64,000 nt of DNA from VRUE01 sp036271315 (lineage in GTDB: Bacteria > Actinomycetota > Thermoleophilia > Solirubrobacterales > 70-9). How positions within the stretch are numbered: the stretch's first letter is position 1; every line of letters begins with the position of its first letter. The notes beneath the pieces were generated by a model that was not told where the DNA came from, did not search any database, and saw nothing but the letters and a program-made list of their open reading frames with translations. Both the position numbers and the translations under genes were made by a program. Shown in pieces: positions 55,945 through 63,755 of the stretch. The DNA lies in NCBI GenBank assembly GCA_036271315.1, contig DATBAV010000005.1, positions 23,249 to 87,248 of the forward strand, in the 5' to 3' direction.

Positions 55945-56403
55945 ATGTCGCAGGCAACCCTTCACACCAGCGCCGGGGCGATCGTGCTCGAGCTGCACGA
56001 CGAGGACGCGCCGAAGACGGTCGAGAACTTCCGCAAGCTCTCAGCCGACAAGTTCTACGACGAACTGGTCTTCCACCGGGTGATCCCGGACTTCATGATC
56101 CAGGGTGGCTGCCCAGAGGGAACCGGCCGCGGCGGTCCCGGCTATACCTTCGAGGACGAGTTCAACGACCACAAGGTCGAGCGTGGCGCGCTGGCGATGG
56201 CCAACGCCGGGCCCAACACCAACGGCTCCCAATTCTTCATCGTCACCACGCCCTCGGCGCCCTGGCTGGATGGCAAGCACACCGTCTTCGGCCGCGTCGT
56301 CGATGGCATGGACGTAGTCGATGCGATCGAGGCGTCTCCGACCGATGCCTCGGATCGTCCGCTCGAGGCGCAGATGATCGAGCGCGTCGAGCTCTCCGAA
56401 TAG
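55945..56403 (+). CDS. Cyclophilin-type peptidyl-prolyl isomerase
   Basis: A 152-residue single-domain cyclophilin. Catalytic-site segments: FHRVIPDFMIQGGCPEGTG (Arg, Phe, Met, Gln), ALAMANAGPNTNGSQFFI and WLDGKHTVFGRV. No signal peptide, so cytoplasmic. It follows the secreted protein gene by 11 bases and may be read from the same transcript. The stop is immediately adjacent to the convergent channel gene. Confidence 0.95.
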   Translation: MSQATLHTSAGAIVLELHDEDAPKTVENFRKLSADKFYDELVFHRVIPDFMIQGGCPEGTGRGGPGYTFEDEFNDHKVERGALAMANAGPNTNGSQFFIVTTPSAPWLDGKHTVFGRVVDGMDVVDAIEASPTDASDRPLEAQMIERVELSE

Positions 56404-57153
56404 CTAAGAGACTGGCGGGGTATCTGCCGCCGGTTCTTCTCCGCCGCGTGCTTCGCGGCGGCGCCGGATCGCTTCGCCTGGGCGCCAGAGGCTGACCAGG
56501 CCGGCGACCAGGGTGACGAGAAAGATCTGCCCGATCATCATCTCCAGGCCGGAGATCATGCGACCTGGTTGACCCCCGGGGACCAGGTTTCCGTAGCCGG
56601 TCGTGGTCAGCGTCGTGTAGCTGAAGAAGAGGAAGTCGGAGCCGACCGGGTGCGGGTGGCTTTCGAAGAACGGCCCGCTCTGGATCCGGTCGATCGCCCC
56701 GTAGAGGAAGGTGAAGAGGATGCCCAGCACGGCGTAGACGCTGAGCGCCCCGAGGATCGTGCGCGAACCGACGCTGGGAGACATCACGACGCGGCGCAGA
56801 ACCGCTCCCATCGCGACGGCGAGCAGCAGCACCTGAATCAGCGAGGCGAGGTTGAGCCAGGTGTAGTCACTCGCGCCAATCGCGAGTGCGGCGAGAACGA
56901 CGGTCAGCGCCGACAGCCCGATCGCCGTGCGAACCAGCCACGCCTGCGCATGCGAGCTCGTCAGCGCGACCACGGAGGTGAGGCTTGTCGCGGCCGTCAG
57001 GACGACTGCTCCCCAACCGCGATTCTCGAGCAGCGAGGCGAGAACATAGGTGATCAGGACCAGGACGAAGACGAGGCCGAAGGCGTCGCTGACGCGTTCT
57101 GCGCGCTGCCTCCATCGTTCACGCCTGCGCGCCCGGCGCGAAGCTGTCTCCAT
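56404..57153 (-). CDS. Potassium-channel-like membrane protein
   Basis: A 249-residue protein with about five to six transmembrane helices and a pore loop (YTTLTTTGYGNLVPGG) containing the TxGYG selectivity filter of K+ channels, followed by the inner helix (MMIGQIFLVTLVAGLVSLW). The region ahead of the pore has several helices but no arginine-rich S4, so it is probably not voltage-gated. Short basic C-terminal tail, no RCK/TrkA-N domain. ATG 57153, divergent from the O-methyltransferase. Confidence 0.88.
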   Translation of the reverse strand: METASRRARRRERWRQRAERVSDAFGLVFVLVLITYVLASLLENRGWGAVVLTAATSLTSVVALTSSHAQAWLVRTAIGLSALTVVLAALAIGASDYTWLNLASLIQVLLLAVAMGAVLRRVVMSPSVGSRTILGALSVYAVLGILFTFLYGAIDRIQSGPFFESHPHPVGSDFLFFSYTTLTTTGYGNLVPGGQPGRMISGLEMMIGQIFLVTLVAGLVSLWRPGEAIRRRREARGGEEPAADTPPVS

Positions 57154-57218
57154 CCCCGCACGTTCGGCCGGGGTGCCGGGTTTCCTGCCCGGCGCGGCCT
57201 CTTGATAGACCTCTGCCC

Positions 57219-57887
57219 GTGGCGCAGGACACCTGGACCGGAGTCGACGAGTACGTGACGGGCCTGCTGGCCCCGCCCGACCAGGCTTTGGATGCGGCGG
57301 TGCGGGCGGGAGAAGCAGCTGGACTTCCCCAGATCCAGGTCTCGCCGCCGCAGGGCAAGTTCCTCAACCTGCTGGCGAAGACGATCGGCGCACGGTCGAT
57401 CTTCGAGTTCGGCACCCTCGCCGGCTACAGCACGATCTGGCTGGCCCGGGCCCTGCCGGCGGGCGGTCGCCTGATCACCCTCGAGGCCAACCCGGAGTAC
57501 GCCGAGGTGGCGGCGGCGAGCATCGCCGCGGCCGGCCTCGGCGAGGTCGTTGAGATCAGGGTCGGCCCGGCTCTGGACCAGCTTCCCCAGCTCGCGGCCG
57601 ACGGAGTCGGTCCGTTCGACCTCACCTTCATCGACGCCGACAAGGTCCACACCCCCGACTACTTCTCCTGGACCCTGGAGCATGTACGTCCCGGCAGCCT
57701 GATCGTCGCTGACAACGTCGTTCGCGATGGCCGCCTCGCCGACCTCGGCAACGATGACCCGGCGATCGAGGCCCAGCGCCGCTTCCACGAGCTGCTCGCC
57801 GACGAGCCGCGAGTCGAGGCGACGACGATTCAGACGGTCGGCGGCAAGGGTTACGACGGCTTCAGCCTCATCCGCGTGCTCCACTAG
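57219..57887 (+). CDS. O-methyltransferase (caffeoyl-CoA OMT-like, family 3)
   Basis: A 222-residue class I methyltransferase of the Methyltransf_3 family: QGKFLNLLAKTIGARSIFEFG leading to FEFGTLAGYSTIWLARAL (motif I), TLEANPEYAEVA, FDLTFIDADKVHTPDYF (metal/SAM site with DAD) and IVADNVVRDGRL. Acts on catechol-type hydroxyls of small molecules using a divalent metal; substrate unknown. GTG 57219. A tRNA-Ser fragment begins 17 bases after its stop. Confidence 0.9.
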   Translation: MAQDTWTGVDEYVTGLLAPPDQALDAAVRAGEAAGLPQIQVSPPQGKFLNLLAKTIGARSIFEFGTLAGYSTIWLARALPAGGRLITLEANPEYAEVAAASIAAAGLGEVVEIRVGPALDQLPQLAADGVGPFDLTFIDADKVHTPDYFSWTLEHVRPGSLIVADNVVRDGRLADLGNDDPAIEAQRRFHELLADEPRVEATTIQTVGGKGYDGFSLIRVLH

Positions 57888-57903
57888 AGGGCTGGCGAGG
57901 AAT

Positions 57904-57949
57904 CGGAGGTGGAGGGGTTCGAGCCCTCGACACTCAAAATTGATGTGTC
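57904..57949 (-). pseudogene. 3' fragment of a tRNA-Ser gene
   Basis: Read on the minus strand: variable arm GACAC...GTGTC, T arm GAGGG-CTCGAAC-CCCTC, acceptor strand CACCTCC and discriminator G. The order and spacing match the 3' part of the tRNA-Ser at 63479-63616, but no anticodon, D arm or 5' acceptor strand is present to the right, and the invariant T54 of the T loop is C. It has the same orientation as the tRNA-Ser 5.6 kb away, with four mismatches over the first 29 bases. Either an old attachment-site remnant or tRNA gene debris. Confidence 0.7.
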
Positions 57950-58047
57950 GGGCGCGATGCACTTCTCATCTTGCCCTTCCACACAGGAGTCCTAAGCTCC
58001 ACCATCGTGTACGTCTCTTCAGCCCCCACCGGGTTCAGCCCCAGCTC

Positions 58048-59895
58048 ATGGCAACTGCAACTTCCCTAGGTTTCTCACCCGAGTTCCTGGCCGCGATCGT
58101 CGAGAACTCAGACGACGCGATCGTCGCTAAGGATCTCGACGGCACGATCCTTTCGTGGAACGAGGGCGCTACGGATTTGTACGGCTACTCCGCCGAGGAG
58201 GCCGTGGGGCAGTCGATCGAGCTCGTAATCCCCGAAACGAACTCCTACCGTGACGAGGAGCTGGAGGTTCGTCGCCAGATTGCACGTGGCAAACGGGTGC
58301 GGCACATGGAAACAAAGCGGCGCCGCAAGGACGGGTCGCTCGTTGACGTGTCGTACTCGATCTCCCCGGTCAAGGACGAGAAAGGGAGGATCATTGCCGC
58401 AGCAGGATTTGCCCGTGACATCACCGACCACAACGCATCGATGGAGGAACAGCAGCGACTCCTGCGTGAGCTTCGCCGCCTAGCGACGGTGATCGAGAAT
58501 TCCGATGCGGCGGTCGTTTCGAAGACACTGGAGGGCGAGATCCTCTACTGGAACAAGGCCGCAACCGAGATGTACAAGTACACCGCCGAAGAGGCGATCG
58601 GAAACGACATCGAGATCATCATCCCCGAGGGCGCCCGGCGCGAGGAGGAGCAGGAGATTCGCCGCCGGATCGCCGCCGGAGAGGCGTTCGTCCGCTACGA
58701 GACTCAGCGGCGCGACAAGACGGGAAGGGTGTTCGACGTGGAGCTCTCGATCTCGCCCGTTACCGATGAGACCGGCGAGGTGATTGGTGCCGCCGGGTTC
58801 GCCCGCGATATCACCGAGTCGCGCCAGGAGAAGATGCTGGCCGACGTGGTCATCCACTCCGACGACGCGATCGTCGTCAAGGCGTTCCCCGATCACAAGA
58901 TCACGTGGTGGAACAAGGCTGCCACCGAGCTCTACGGATGGACGGAGGAGGAGGCGATCGGCCAATCGATAGACATACTCATTCCGGAGGAGTTGCAGAG
59001 CAAGGACCATGAGATTCGCGAGATGATCCGACAGGGTCACACTTCCGGACATCGCGAGACGGTGCGCAAGCACCGCGATGGCCATCTCATTGACGTGTCG
59101 TTGTCGATCTCCCCGCTGACTAACACCGCGGGGGAGGTCGTCGGTGCGGCGCGCATTGCGCGCGACATCACGGCGCAGAAGCGCCTCGAGAAGGAGCGCA
59201 CCCGAGCGACGGGGCTACTCGAGCGTTTCGTCGACTTCACCGCGCACGACTTCAAGGGCCCGATGGAGATCTCCAGCCTGCAGGCGCAGCTTGCGCTGCG
59301 GGCACTTGGCGAGAACGCCCATCCAGACGTGCGGAAACGCCTACAGGTGATTATTGACAACACCAAGTGGATGTGGAAGCGCACCGAGGGCCTGCTCAAG
59401 GTGGTGTCTCTCGAGAAGCGCCAGACGCTACGCAAGCCGGTCGACGCCGATGCGGCGTTCGACGACTCGGCGAGCATGCTCAGATCGGTCTACCGCTATG
59501 TGGACGAAGCAACTGTGACGCGCGATCGACTGGCCTCACCACACTCGGACGAGGATCTGCTCCGCTTCCTGTTCCAGAACCTGGTTCAGAACGCGTGCAA
59601 GTTCAAACGCCTGGACGTTCCAGCCATCGTGCATGCCACGAGCTACACCTCCGAGAAGGATGGTGTCGTATTCGCCTTGATCGACAACGGCATCGGCGTC
59701 AATCCCGAGCTGCGTGAGCGACTGTTTGAGGCCTATGAGCGTGATCCAGAAACCGAGCACGTCGCCGGTCACGGCATCGGGCTGAACTTTTGCCGCCGTA
59801 TCGTCGAGTGGCACGGCGGTCGGATCTGGGTGGAGGATGCGCCCGGCGAGAGCGGTGCCGCCTTCAAGTTCACACTGCCTGATCGAGCGCTGTGA
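58048..59895 (+). CDS. Triple-PAS sensor histidine kinase
   Basis: A 615-residue soluble kinase. Three similar PAS domains with PAC tails (about 12-128, 145-260, 268-382), each opening with a SDDAIV or SDAAVV strand and closing with xARDIT. Then come a phosphoacceptor helix with FTAHDFKGPM (His400) and a HATPase domain with N box FQNLVQNACKFK, G1 IDNGIGV and G2 GHGIGLNFCRRIVEWHGG. The HDFKGP box and GL(N)FCRRIV style resemble phytochrome-associated kinases. No transmembrane helices; cytoplasmic signal, possibly redox, light or small molecule. The stop overlaps the receiver gene start (TGATG). Confidence 0.9.
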   Translation: MATATSLGFSPEFLAAIVENSDDAIVAKDLDGTILSWNEGATDLYGYSAEEAVGQSIELVIPETNSYRDEELEVRRQIARGKRVRHMETKRRRKDGSLVDVSYSISPVKDEKGRIIAAAGFARDITDHNASMEEQQRLLRELRRLATVIENSDAAVVSKTLEGEILYWNKAATEMYKYTAEEAIGNDIEIIIPEGARREEEQEIRRRIAAGEAFVRYETQRRDKTGRVFDVELSISPVTDETGEVIGAAGFARDITESRQEKMLADVVIHSDDAIVVKAFPDHKITWWNKAATELYGWTEEEAIGQSIDILIPEELQSKDHEIREMIRQGHTSGHRETVRKHRDGHLIDVSLSISPLTNTAGEVVGAARIARDITAQKRLEKERTRATGLLERFVDFTAHDFKGPMEISSLQAQLALRALGENAHPDVRKRLQVIIDNTKWMWKRTEGLLKVVSLEKRQTLRKPVDADAAFDDSASMLRSVYRYVDEATVTRDRLASPHSDEDLLRFLFQNLVQNACKFKRLDVPAIVHATSYTSEKDGVVFALIDNGIGVNPELRERLFEAYERDPETEHVAGHGIGLNFCRRIVEWHGGRIWVEDAPGESGAAFKFTLPDRAL

Positions 59896-60338
59896 TGAGC
59901 GACACGCGCAAGCACGTGCTGATCGCCGATGACGACGACATCGACATCGAGGTTCTGCGCCCCGTAATCGAGTCCCATGGAGCCATCGTCTCGAGCGTTG
60001 ACAGCGTCGACCAGGCAAAGCGTTTCCTCGACCGCGCACGTGAGGCCGGCGAGGGGATCGCGCTTGTCTTGCTCGACTGGAAGCTGAGCGGTCTGGGGAA
60101 GGGGGAGGCCGTCCTCCGGGCCGCTCGCGAATCGACCTTCCATGAGGCGATGCCGGTCGTAGTGATCTCCAAGTCCCTTGCTCCAGGGGACGTTCGCGAC
60201 GCGACTCGCGCGGGCGCCAACGCCTGTGTCGCAAAGACGCTTGTACTCGAGGACTATGAGGCGAAGATCGACGCAACTTGCAGGTTCTGGCTGCTTGTGG
60301 CGGAGTCGCCGGCGGCGCCCCTCGAGGCGGCCTCGTGA
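59895..60338 (+). CDS. Single-domain response regulator (Rcp1-like)
   Basis: A 147-residue stand-alone receiver: acidic pair in IADDDD (12-15), phosphoacceptor Asp61 in LLDWKLSG, Ser92 in VVISKSLAP and Lys114 in CVAKTLVLED. No output domain. Such receivers partner phytochrome-type kinases as intermediates or phosphate sinks. ATG 59895 (or GTG 59892) overlaps the kinase stop; its own stop overlaps the next start (GTGA), so the three genes are a coupled operon. Confidence 0.9.
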   Translation: MSDTRKHVLIADDDDIDIEVLRPVIESHGAIVSSVDSVDQAKRFLDRAREAGEGIALVLLDWKLSGLGKGEAVLRAARESTFHEAMPVVVISKSLAPGDVRDATRAGANACVAKTLVLEDYEAKIDATCRFWLLVAESPAAPLEAAS

Positions 60339-61570
60339 GCAGCCAACGCGAGGCCAAAAAAGGCGAAGATCTCGGTGAGCTCGTCGTTGTCGTCGTCGAC
60401 GATGAGCAAGCGGTTTGTGAGTTGATGGCCGATTGCCTGGACGGTGAGCCGGGGATGACCTGCGGCGGGACCGCGCGCACGCCTGAGGAGGCGCACTCGG
60501 TCGTGCGCGAGGTCCAGCCTGACGTTCTGCTCTTCGACGGCGTGCGCTTTCACGATCGCTGGCCCGACGATCGCCGGATCAAGCCGCTCGAGCTTGCCGC
60601 CGAACTGATGGCCGCATGTCCGTCGATGCACATGCTGATCTGGACGAGCTGGTCCGACTCCGATCCCTCTCAGCTCATGTCGATGCAATTCCGGATGGCC
60701 GCGATCCGGGCCGGCGCCAAGGATCTTCTCTCAAAGGGAAGCGATCTAGCCGAAATCCTCACCGCGATCCGTGAGACGGTGGGCACACCTCCGGGTGTCC
60801 CCAACGAGAGGCTGTGGCCCGACATAGAACCCCTGATTCCCGACGACGATTGGGCTACTGCCGAGCTCACCCCGACGCAGGCGCGGTGGGCGAGCATCCT
60901 GGCACAGTCCTTCAAGATTGGGATGACTGTGCAGGAGGTCGCCGAGCAGCACGGGGCCCGGGTGACAAGCCTTCGTGGCTACGTGCAGCAGATCTACAAA
61001 GCGTGGAACATCTCAAACCAGGTGCAGCTTGTGATGGAAGCCAAGCACCGTGGCCTGGCGATGTCGGAGCGGCGTGACCTGCATCAGCCGAGTGCCGATC
61101 GGCAGGGCGCGCGAGGCGTTCAGCTCCCCACGGTCCTCCTGACGTGTATGGATGCGCGCCTCGAGGACATGCGCGGCCTCGGGGACCTCTCCCTCAGCGC
61201 TACCCACATAGTCCGCAACGCCGGCGGTCGCGCGTCCGACGATGCGCTTCGTTCGCTTGCTGCGTCATGTGCGATGGGGGCAAAGCGCGTGCTCGTGGCC
61301 CACCACACCGACTGCGCGATGTCGCAGATTGACAACGATGCACTTAGGCGCAAGCTGCCCGATCCGAGCGACGCGACTGACATCGACTTCATGACGATCG
61401 ACGACCAACGCGCTGCGCTGCACCGCGATGTCTCACACATCGCATCCTCGCCGCTCCTGCCGCCTGGAATTGAGGTGATAGGGCTGATGTACGATATTCA
61501 TGCACACACGGCGAAGACGGTTGTTTCCGAACATGTAATTAGCCCAGCGGGACGATCGGTCGTCGGGTGA
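60335..61570 (+). CDS. Response regulator fused to a beta-carbonic-anhydrase domain (REC-HTH-CA)
   Basis: A 411-residue three-part protein. Residues 15-150: receiver with acidic DDE (22-24), Asp68 in LLFDG, Thr104/Ser105 and Lys134 in LLSKGSD. Residues 175-242: LuxR/GerE-like helix-turn-helix (LTPTQARWASILAQ; MTVQEVAEQHG; VTSLRGYVQQIYKAW). Residues 262-398: beta-carbonic-anhydrase-like domain with Cys271, Asp273 and Arg275 in TCMDAR, HIVRNAGG, DDALRSL, and His324/Cys327 in HHTDC, so the zinc ligands and the Asp-Arg dyad are intact. The N-terminal helix of free carbonic anhydrases seems missing. GTG 60335 overlaps the receiver stop. Probably a DNA-binding output sensing or tied to CO2/bicarbonate; inference. 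Confidence 0.85.
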   Translation: MSSQREAKKGEDLGELVVVVVDDEQAVCELMADCLDGEPGMTCGGTARTPEEAHSVVREVQPDVLLFDGVRFHDRWPDDRRIKPLELAAELMAACPSMHMLIWTSWSDSDPSQLMSMQFRMAAIRAGAKDLLSKGSDLAEILTAIRETVGTPPGVPNERLWPDIEPLIPDDDWATAELTPTQARWASILAQSFKIGMTVQEVAEQHGARVTSLRGYVQQIYKAWNISNQVQLVMEAKHRGLAMSERRDLHQPSADRQGARGVQLPTVLLTCMDARLEDMRGLGDLSLSATHIVRNAGGRASDDALRSLAASCAMGAKRVLVAHHTDCAMSQIDNDALRRKLPDPSDATDIDFMTIDDQRAALHRDVSHIASSPLLPPGIEVIGLMYDIHAHTAKTVVSEHVISPAGRSVVG

Positions 61571-61709
61571 TCAGCCGCCTTAGATCTGTGTAGCCGCTGG
61601 CTGGTCAATTCTGATCTCTCACATTTACGGTGCCGCGATGTTCGCGGATACCGATTGCGGATTGGTCCAGAGCCCCGGAAGATGTGTCTATGACCGGGCA
61701 GGAAGACGC

Positions 61710-61943
61710 ATGATTCCCATACCCACAAAGGGAGTAGGGGAACTGGCTGAACGTCTCTTTGTTCGCATCCCGCGACTACGAGCGGTGTTTAGGCTGCGCA
61801 CCATCAAAGACCAGATCGCATTTGCTGTCGAATACGAGCTGATACTTCCAGAGCAACAGGCTGAGCTGGCCGAAATGCTCCTTGGTGGCGCGCCTCTTTC
61901 AGGTGCTATCTCGGAGTTGCGAGCCACGCGCGGGGCTTCATGA
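61710..61943 (+). CDS. Small hypothetical protein
   Basis: A 77-residue protein without a recognised family. It begins MIPIPTKGVGELAERLFVRI, is basic in the first half and acidic in the second (ELILPEQQAELAEMLLGG), and is predicted mostly helical. ATG 61710 has AGGA seven bases upstream; a longer frame to 61638 is possible. Its stop overlaps the start of the Vgb-like gene (ATGA), so it is probably translated with it. The 140 bases between the carbonic-anhydrase fusion and this gene hold no other feature that I can support. Confidence 0.5.
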   Translation: MIPIPTKGVGELAERLFVRIPRLRAVFRLRTIKDQIAFAVEYELILPEQQAELAEMLLGGAPLSGAISELRATRGAS

Positions 61944-63370
61944 AGCTGAAGATGTCCCTCTCGCTTGGGGGATGCCCAGCGGCACCGCATCTTTCGGGCG
62001 CTGTCGGGTATTTCTTCTATGTGAAGCAGGCGGGGTCTCTCTTTCTCATCTTTTTCATGCTTGTCGCTGCCACGGCGCAGGCGGCGGAAGACGTGCCCTA
62101 CTCGCTGCGGGGTACTGGGAGCCAGGCCAAGGCTCTGGTTGCCGGGCCGGACGGGGCCGTCTGGTTCGTCGCCACCGGCGATTTCGAACGCCACGCGAAC
62201 GAAATGGTTTTGGGCAAGGTGACGGCTGGAGGCCAGGTGACGGAAATTCAGCTCTCGGCTCAAATGCCTCGGGTCAAAGAAATGGGCAGGATCCAGACAA
62301 TCGTCGCCGGCCCGGACGGCAACCTCTGGTTCGGCGAGCAAGAAGGGATTGGGCGCAGCACCACGGCCGGCGAAGTCACCTCGTTCCCATTGCCAGCCGA
62401 CGCGAGCACGCCGACCGGGATGGCGATCGGACCCGACGGCAACGTCTGGTTCACCGAGGGGGCCGCGAGCAGGATCGGCCGGATAACGCCGAATGGGCAG
62501 TTCACGCAGTTCCCACTGCCGCCCGGCCGCCAGCCGAGCGGCATCGTCGCCGGCCCAGACGGCAACCTCTGGTTCACCGAGCGGGCGGCGAACACGATCG
62601 GCCAGATCGCCCCCTCTGGGCGGATCGCCGAATTCCACGTCCCGGGACGGGGGGTGAAGCTCAAACTCAACTCCATTGCCGCCGGCCCAGACGGCAACCT
62701 CTGGTTTGGAGAGGAAGGGGTCCCGCGGGTCGGGAGAATCACCCCCGCCGGCGTGGTGACGCATTTCGCCGTGCCAAGCGGGGGCGGCACCCGGGCGATC
62801 ATCTCGGGCCCTGGAGGCCTGCTCTGGTTCGCCTCAAACTTTCAAATCGGTGCGATCAGCCCAAGCGGAGCGATTTCCTGGCCGTCGTGCCCGTTCGGAT
62901 GCGCCAGCGAACCCGAAACACTCGCCCTTGGTCCGGAAGGACGTCTCTGGACCGCTTCGGGGACCATGCAATGCCTGGGTCTCTGCGGGGGCGGCACCGC
63001 TATCGGGTTGGCCCGCGAGCCCGGCCAGGTCGTGCCGTATGCATTGTCCCCGCTGCAGCTCGCGATCGGCCCCCGCCTTGCACCGATTCGCCGAGGTCGG
63101 ACCAGTCTCACTGTTGCCTGCGGCCTGAAGCGGGGCTGCGCGGGCACGCTGCGCCTGGGTTGGTACGTGGTCCGTAACCACAAGTCCCGGTTTCAGCCCC
63201 TAAGCCAAGCCGACTACGAACTGCGTCAAGGGGAAAGCAAGCGCATCTCGCTGCCCATCTCGCGCAAGATTGCCACCCTCCTCCGCAAGCAAAAGCCGAA
63301 GCTGACCGCCATGGCGGGCGACGAGCCCGGGCCGGTGGCCAGGCGCTTCGGCCTACAGATCCCACGCTGA
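61940..63370 (+). CDS. Secreted Vgb-like beta-propeller protein
   Basis: A 476-residue exported protein. A signal-like hydrophobic segment (SLFLIFFMLVAATAQA) is followed by about six virginiamycin-B-lyase/NHL-type blades with the repeating pattern AGPDGNLWFxE and IGRITPxG. The C-terminal about 120 residues are a separate beta domain with a CGLKRGCAGTLRLG segment, resembling domains found at the ends of other secreted proteins here. The catalytic histidine arrangement of true Vgb lyase is not evident, so a binding or structural role is more likely. ATG 61940 is listed; GTG 62024 would give a compact signal peptide. Confidence 0.78.
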   Translation: MKLKMSLSLGGCPAAPHLSGAVGYFFYVKQAGSLFLIFFMLVAATAQAAEDVPYSLRGTGSQAKALVAGPDGAVWFVATGDFERHANEMVLGKVTAGGQVTEIQLSAQMPRVKEMGRIQTIVAGPDGNLWFGEQEGIGRSTTAGEVTSFPLPADASTPTGMAIGPDGNVWFTEGAASRIGRITPNGQFTQFPLPPGRQPSGIVAGPDGNLWFTERAANTIGQIAPSGRIAEFHVPGRGVKLKLNSIAAGPDGNLWFGEEGVPRVGRITPAGVVTHFAVPSGGGTRAIISGPGGLLWFASNFQIGAISPSGAISWPSCPFGCASEPETLALGPEGRLWTASGTMQCLGLCGGGTAIGLAREPGQVVPYALSPLQLAIGPRLAPIRRGRTSLTVACGLKRGCAGTLRLGWYVVRNHKSRFQPLSQADYELRQGESKRISLPISRKIATLLRKQKPKLTAMAGDEPGPVARRFGLQIPR

Positions 63371-63478
63371 GGCTGACCGGCGTCTCGAATCGGATTCAGC
63401 CGGAGCCAACCGGACTCGGGTGAGGTCTCGCCGGGTCTCCGCAAACCGCTCTAGCAAGCCAGATTTGAGGCTATAAGC

Positions 63479-63616
63479 GGAGGGGGAGGGATTCGAACCC
63501 TCGAGACACCTTTCGATGTCTGCCGGTTTTCAAGACCGGGGCGGCGACGCGGAAATCGCTTTGGCAAAGCCAAATAGCGATCTCATGCCACCGGCCGTGC
63601 CACAGCCGACCGCTCC
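63479..63616 (-). tRNA. tRNA-Ser(UGA) with a 53-nt hairpin insertion (possibly pseudogene)
   Basis: Minus strand, from 63616: acceptor GGAGCGG, T8-C9, D arm GGC-TGTGGCACG-GCC, then an extra 53-nt hairpin (63592-63540), then anticodon arm CCGGT-CTTGAAA-ACCGG (anticodon TGA at 63532-63530), long variable arm (63521-63504), T arm GAGGG-TTCGAAT-CCCTC, acceptor CCCCTCC and discriminator at 63478 (G). Without the insert the molecule is about 87 nt, right for tRNA-Ser; the acceptor pairs at 6 of 7 positions (one C-C). The D loop lacks A14. Either a functional tRNA with an extra arm, a split or processed gene, or a decayed copy. CCA not encoded. Confidence 0.65.
63540..63592 (-). other. Hairpin inserted between D arm and anticodon arm of the tRNA-Ser
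   Basis: On the minus strand GGTGGC (63592-63587) pairs with GCCGCC (63545-63540), AGATCGC with GCGATTT, and TTTGGC with GCCAAA around a TTT loop, with bulges ATG, TA and CCGCGTC. It is a self-contained stem-loop whose ends sit exactly between positions 25/26 and 27 of the tRNA. Confidence 0.6.
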
Positions 63617-63664
63617 CCGGATGTTCTACCTAAAATTGAGTGTCTTCCCCAAGATAAGAAGAAA

Positions 63665-63704
63665 TACTCAGATGTTTCCTTGACATCGAAGAAACATCTG
63701 AGTA
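63665..63704. promoter_or_regulatory. 14-bp perfect inverted repeat upstream of LamG gene
   Basis: TACTCAGATGTTTC (63665-63678) and GAAACATCTGAGTA (63691-63704) form a perfect inverted repeat around a 12-base centre, 52 bases before the LamG gene start and 49 bases from the 5' end of the tRNA-Ser. The AT-rich composition stands out. It may be an operator, or a terminator isolating the tRNA from upstream transcription. The rest of 63371-63755 outside the tRNA holds nothing else I can support. Confidence 0.55.
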
Positions 63705-63755
63705 CGAATGAAGCTCCTTATCGATGGAGCTCGCAGGCGGGCTCGGGGAGGCACG

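Noticed and set aside
57904..57949. End of a tmRNA (ssrA) gene
   Set aside because: The arm next to the T arm is a tRNA-Ser variable arm (GACAC/GTGTC) and the acceptor/discriminator match tRNA-Ser; no tag-coding region or 5' tmRNA part lies nearby.
63540..63592. Group I intron in the tRNA
   Set aside because: Far too short and outside the anticodon loop; no catalytic core sequences.
63479..63616. Plus-strand selenocysteine tRNA (the plus-strand loop reads TCA)
   Set aside because: The T loop is only correct (TTCGAAT) on the minus strand, where the anticodon is TGA for serine.
57904..63616. Prophage or integrative element with its own integrase
   Set aside because: No integrase, transposase or phage gene can be seen between the tRNA-like ends.
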